This document shows positions 61,295 to 64,000 of a stretch of 64,000 nt of DNA, piece by piece. The stretch is taken from the NCBI RefSeq assembly GCF_026586805.1, contig NZ_JAPFHA010000008.1, positions 110,167 through 174,166 of the forward strand, in the 5' to 3' direction. The stretch is from Niveibacterium sp. 24ML. GTDB taxonomy: Bacteria > Pseudomonadota > Gammaproteobacteria > Burkholderiales > Rhodocyclaceae. Below the pieces are notes generated by a model. That model had not been told where the DNA came from. It did no database searches and saw nothing but the letters and a program-made list of their open reading frames with translations. The translations under genes were made by a program, and so were the position numbers. Every line of letters begins with the position of its first letter. The first letter of the stretch is position 1.

Positions 61295-61420
61295 CGACCC
61301 CGCCACATGGCTCCCTTGCGGCGGGGTCTTCATCGCCCTTGGTCCACTCCATGGCGATGAGGTTCGTGGTCGGTAGTCGTGTCGGGTCGTGAGGCGGGGG
61401 CCTCGCGGCCCTCTTTTTTT
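61295..61420 (+). ncRNA. Candidate small RNA with two hairpins and an intrinsic terminator
   Basis: About 125 nt from a plausible promoter to a T-tract. Hairpin 1: GACCCCGCC (61296-61304) with GGCGGGGTC (61320-61328). Hairpin 2: CATCGCC (61331-61337) with GGCGATG (61353-61359). An unpaired G/T-rich stretch follows, then a terminator stem and seven T. No good ORF lies within. It sits in a 400-nt gap between the 93-aa gene and convergent dsbD, whose TAA overlaps the last T residues. I match it to no known RNA family. Confidence 0.5.
61398..61420 (+). terminator. Intrinsic terminator (plus strand)
   Basis: GGGCC-TCGC-GGCCC followed, after TC, by seven consecutive T (61414-61420). It is oriented for plus-strand transcription, so it does not serve dsbD. 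Confidence 0.7.
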
Positions 61421-63248
61421 ATGAGCCGTCGCGGCGCGCCAGCGTGGCAAGGAAGGCGTCGGCGTCCTGATAGCCGATCACGCGCAAGCCTTCGATCTCG
61501 CGACCGGATGCATCAAAGAACACGATGCCGGGCGGGCCAAAGAGGCCGAAGCGCTTGAGCAAAGCCTGGTCAGAGGCCGTGTTGGCGGTCACGTCGGCCT
61601 TGAGCAGTGTGCTCCCCTTGAGCGCAGCAATCACGCGCTCGTCGCGGAAGGTGAAGCGTTCCATTTCCTTGCAGCTAACGCACCAGTCGGCATAGAAGTC
61701 GAGCATCACCGGCTTGCCTTCCGCGATGCGTTGGTCAAGTTCGGCCAGGCTTGTGACCCGCTCAAAGGCCAACTGCTTTTCTGCTTGTCCGGCGTTGGCC
61801 CCACGCAGGAAGCCCAGCGGCTGCAGCGGGTCGCGACTGCCACCCAGAGCGCCTAGCAGCAAGGCGCTGCCAACGATCAGCAGCAGCACCCCGACCCCTT
61901 TCCAGAAGCGGCGCCAGCCCTTGGCCTGCGGGGGGAGCGGATCGAGTGCATGCAGGTAGACCGCGCAGACGATCGCCAAAGCCGCCCAGGCCAGCATGAT
62001 TACGACCTCGGGCAGCACCGGGTGCACCAGCCACAGCGCGAGTGCAAGCAGCATCACGCCGAAACCTCGCTTGACCGACTCCATCCACGGGCCTGCATGC
62101 GGCAGCAGGCCGCGCGCAGCCACCGCGACCAGCACCAGCGGTGCGCCCATTCCCAGGGCCATCACGAACAGGGCGCTGCCGCCGAGCAGTGCGTCACCGG
62201 TCTTGGCGATGTAGAGCAGGGCGCCCATCAATGGGGCCGCGACGCAGGGGCCGACGATCAGGGCCGAGAGCACACCCATCACCGCCACGCCGAGCACCGA
62301 ACCACCGCGCTGGTGATTGGCCGTGTTGGAAAGACGGCTCTGCAGCGCACTGGGAAGCTGCAGTTCATAGAAGCCGAACATGGCGCAGGCAAGTGCAACG
62401 AAGATCAGCGCAAAGCCGCCCAGCACCCACGCGTTCTGCAGCGCGGCCGACAGCAGGGTGCCAGACAGCCCGGCCGCGACGCCGGCAAGGGCATACGTGA
62501 TCGCCATGCCCAGCACATAGATGCTGGCCAGTACGGCAGACCGCGTGCGTGAAACATGCGTGCCCTGACCGACGATGATGCCCGAGAGGATCGGCAACAT
62601 TGGCAGCATGCATGGCGTAAAGGCCAGCAACAGGCCTGCGCCGAAAAAACTCAGCAGGATCAACGCCAGCTTGCCCTCGTTGAGCACCGTCGCGAGGCGC
62701 CCCGCTTCGTCTTGCGCAAGCGGCGGTGCGGCCGCAATGGCCGGCGCAGCGCTTGCGGGCGTGGCCGACCCAGGCGCGGCGGATTCAGGCTGGCTGAAGC
62801 CTTCAACCGCACGGGCCAGCAGGCCCGCCGCCTTGGTGCCGCCGAGGGTAAGTTCAGTTGTGACCGGCGGGTAACACACGCCGACCTCGGCGCACCCCTG
62901 ATAGCTCACGCTGAGCTTGCTGCCGGGGCCCACTTCGCCCGACGCAAGCGGCAGCGCGACGGACAGCGCGCGGTGATAAGTCTCCACCTCGCCGAAGAAC
63001 TCATCGTTCTTGCGCTCGCCGGCCGGAAAGCTCGGTTCGCCCAGGACCACGTTCGGGCTGAGGGGCTTGAAGCTGAAGCGATGCTTGTAAAGGTAGTAGC
63101 CCTCGGCAATCTCGAAGCGAACTTCGAGCGATTTGGGATCGCTTGAATGCAGACTGGGGACGAAGGCCTTCTCGGGTTCGAGTGGCTCGGGCGCTGCGCT
63201 GGCCTGGCCGACCAGCAAAGCGAAGACGAGAATGATCAGGTGCTTCAT
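61419..63248 (-). CDS. dsbD: Thiol:disulfide interchange protein DsbD
   Basis: 609 aa. Signal peptide MKHLIILVFALLVGQASA. The periplasmic alpha domain has the redox pair in VSYQGCAEVGVCYPP. The membrane domain (eight helices) has Cys in FTPCMLPMLPILSG and VGPCVAAPLMG. The C-terminal thioredoxin-like gamma domain has CVSC in FYADWCVSCKEMERF. It moves electrons from cytoplasmic thioredoxin to periplasmic DsbC/CcmG-type partners. ATG 63284 is also in frame, overlapping cutA, but the signal peptide favours 63248. The cutA-dsbD order, 7 nt apart, is the common operon. Confidence 0.94.
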   Translation of the reverse strand: MKHLIILVFALLVGQASAAPEPLEPEKAFVPSLHSSDPKSLEVRFEIAEGYYLYKHRFSFKPLSPNVVLGEPSFPAGERKNDEFFGEVETYHRALSVALPLASGEVGPGSKLSVSYQGCAEVGVCYPPVTTELTLGGTKAAGLLARAVEGFSQPESAAPGSATPASAAPAIAAAPPLAQDEAGRLATVLNEGKLALILLSFFGAGLLLAFTPCMLPMLPILSGIIVGQGTHVSRTRSAVLASIYVLGMAITYALAGVAAGLSGTLLSAALQNAWVLGGFALIFVALACAMFGFYELQLPSALQSRLSNTANHQRGGSVLGVAVMGVLSALIVGPCVAAPLMGALLYIAKTGDALLGGSALFVMALGMGAPLVLVAVAARGLLPHAGPWMESVKRGFGVMLLALALWLVHPVLPEVVIMLAWAALAIVCAVYLHALDPLPPQAKGWRRFWKGVGVLLLIVGSALLLGALGGSRDPLQPLGFLRGANAGQAEKQLAFERVTSLAELDQRIAEGKPVMLDFYADWCVSCKEMERFTFRDERVIAALKGSTLLKADVTANTASDQALLKRFGLFGPPGIVFFDASGREIEGLRVIGYQDADAFLATLARRDGS

Positions 63249-63255
63249 TGAAGGT

Positions 63256-63612
63256 TCAGCATTCTGTGGAGTCGGGTTGATCAATCGCGGTCGCGTCGTG
63301 GAGCCAGCGCAGGTAGGGCGCAGCCCCGTCCTGTACGGCGCAGGCCAGCAGTTCCGGCACGTCGTAGGGGTGGGCGTCCAGCAAAGCCGCTTGCATGGCG
63401 GGGTAGCGTGCAGTGCTGGTCTTGATCGTGATCGGTACTTCGCACGCCTGCTCGATCGCGCCCTCCCATCGGTAGATGGAAGTTACCGGCGCACCGATGC
63501 TGACGCAGGCCGCGAGTCGTCGTTCGACCAGCATTTTGGCGAGTTGTTCTGCGCTTTCGATATCGGGCAAGGTCGAGAAGACGATTAGCGCCGTGTTTGC
63601 CGCAGTGTCCAT
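63256..63612 (-). CDS. cutA: Divalent-cation tolerance protein CutA
   Basis: 118 aa. ALIVFSTLPDIESAEQLAKM, LVERRLAACVSIGAPVTSIY, RWEGAIEQACEVPITIKTST, and the conserved HPYDVPELLA end. CutA forms trimers and is linked to copper tolerance; biochemical role is still debated. Start chosen at MDTAANTA; the upstream in-frame residues look non-coding. It heads the operon with dsbD. Confidence 0.93.
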   Translation of the reverse strand: MDTAANTALIVFSTLPDIESAEQLAKMLVERRLAACVSIGAPVTSIYRWEGAIEQACEVPITIKTSTARYPAMQAALLDAHPYDVPELLACAVQDGAAPYLRWLHDATAIDQPDSTEC

Positions 63613-63772
63613 TGCGTCCTGAAAGTGGCAGGGCGGCCATGTGGAGGCCAAGGCCACCCATTCTAGCGGTGCCGGCTGTGCGCGCGGCTGCATCGCTTGC
63701 GCGCCAGCCAAATGAAAACCCCGCCGGTGGGCTAATGCCAGTCAGTTAAGCCCGTAGGCCCGCTGATCCGGT

Positions 63773-63805
63773 AAAAAGGGAACGTGTTGAACACGTTCCC
63801 TTTTT
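63773..63805. repeat. Perfect hairpin at the start of the IS-like element
   Basis: AAAAAGGGAACGTGTT and AACACGTTCCCTTTTT (16 bp each, one-base centre). With A- and T-tracts at the ends it should terminate transcription entering from either side, a common way for an IS to insulate its transposase gene, which begins 6 nt later. Confidence 0.7.
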
Positions 63806-63810
63806 GCTTG

Positions 63811-63972
63811 ATGAGCCTGCTTGAGAGCGCGCTGCGCCAGACCCTTCCCCGAGTCCCCGAGCGACTCGATGAACTCAGTGCACTGATTGACCCTGCCTGG
63901 ATCGAGCAGGCGCTTGCGGCTAGCAGGGTGATGCAAAACCCCGTGAACGATTCGGGGATGCAGTTGTCGTAG
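63811..63972 (+). pseudogene. Truncated IS4-family transposase
   Basis: 53 aa: MSLLESALRQTLPRVPERLD, ELSALIDPAWIEQALAASRV, then a stop after MQLS. The first 40 residues match the N-terminal domain of IS4 transposases, which normally continue into an R-R-R-R-L-P-A-E-Q-type segment and the DDE domain. Here the frame departs at LAAS and ends, so the gene is deleted or rearranged internally. It cannot encode an active transposase by itself. Confidence 0.65.
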
Positions 63973-64000
63973 GGATAAGCGTACCACCCCAGGCAGAGCA

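Larger units (their letters stand above)
63733..64000 (+). mobile_element. Left part of an IS4-like insertion sequence, continuing past the window
   Basis: TAATGCCAGTCAGTTAAG at 63733-63750 closely resembles the terminal inverted repeat of IS4 as I recall it (TAATGCCGATCAGTTAAG). It is followed by a palindrome and the start of an IS4-type transposase frame. The right end lies beyond 64000, so target duplications cannot be checked. Confidence 0.6.

Noticed and set aside
61295..61420. Could this be the signal recognition particle RNA or 6S RNA?
   Set aside because: The conserved SRP tetraloop and asymmetric loop are absent and the length and central bubble of 6S RNA do not fit.

Overview
The window is chromosomal DNA from a high-GC Gram-negative bacterium. 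Gene content points to a betaproteobacterium, most likely of the Rhodocyclales group: a YheS-type ABC-F ATPase, a GspA/GspB pair, an RtcB-PrfH pair, SelO, an extra IF-1 beside a cold-shock gene, a PEP-CTERM protein, a WS/DGAT acyltransferase and the DUF3999-DUF2339 pair. This placement is inference from content; there is no rRNA in the window. No tRNA gene, CRISPR array, prophage or replication origin was seen.

Layout. Positions 1-7.8 kb hold the 3' part of a chemoreceptor, a small basic protein, an ABC-F ATPase and the gspA-gspB pair, followed by an unusual membrane-anchored receiver protein. From 7.9 to 9.9 kb is a ribosome-repair/rescue operon (rtcB-prfH), preceded by a 14-codon ORF with a strong ribosome binding site. 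From 10 to 25.4 kb are housekeeping and metabolic genes: a DHDPS-family aldolase, hflX, a DUF805/thiol-redox fusion, slyD, a histidine kinase broken by one in-frame amber codon, selO, a hydrolase/M14 peptidase pair, an OmpA-family protein, a spermidine-synthase-like protein, dbpA, a cold-shock gene and infA. From 25.5 to 36.3 kb: a His-rich exported protein, sbcB, a lipoprotein esterase, a phosphodiesterase, a flavodoxin-like reductase, a DMT exporter, a long acetyl-CoA hydrolase/transferase, an amidase with a histone-like tail and a PEP-CTERM phytase-like protein.

The stretch from about 36.3 to 43.8 kb is accessory in character: an unrecognised protein, a murein-endopeptidase-like gene that seems to have lost its middle, a lower-GC DUF1152 gene, a lipoprotein with a damaged start, a WS/DGAT-hydrolase pair and a gene remnant abutting a small XRE regulator. 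From 43.8 to 48.9 kb lies the DUF3999-DUF2339 membrane pair. Divergent from it, 49.0-56.1 kb is a three-gene, translationally coupled signalling operon: a urea-type binding protein, a 1390-residue hybrid kinase and a receiver-PAS-kinase protein. It has no transporter and no DNA-binding output in sight. The last 8 kb carry ylqF/rbgA, several unrecognised genes, slyX, a PilZ protein, a candidate small RNA with its own promoter and terminator, dsbD, cutA and the left end of an IS4-like element with a truncated transposase.

No single wholly new system can be proven from sequence alone. The best candidates are the binding-protein/phosphorelay operon, the rtcB-prfH operon with its leader ORF, the candidate sRNA at 61.3-61.4 kb, the amber-interrupted kinase and the two unusual domain fusions at 6.4 and 12.5 kb.
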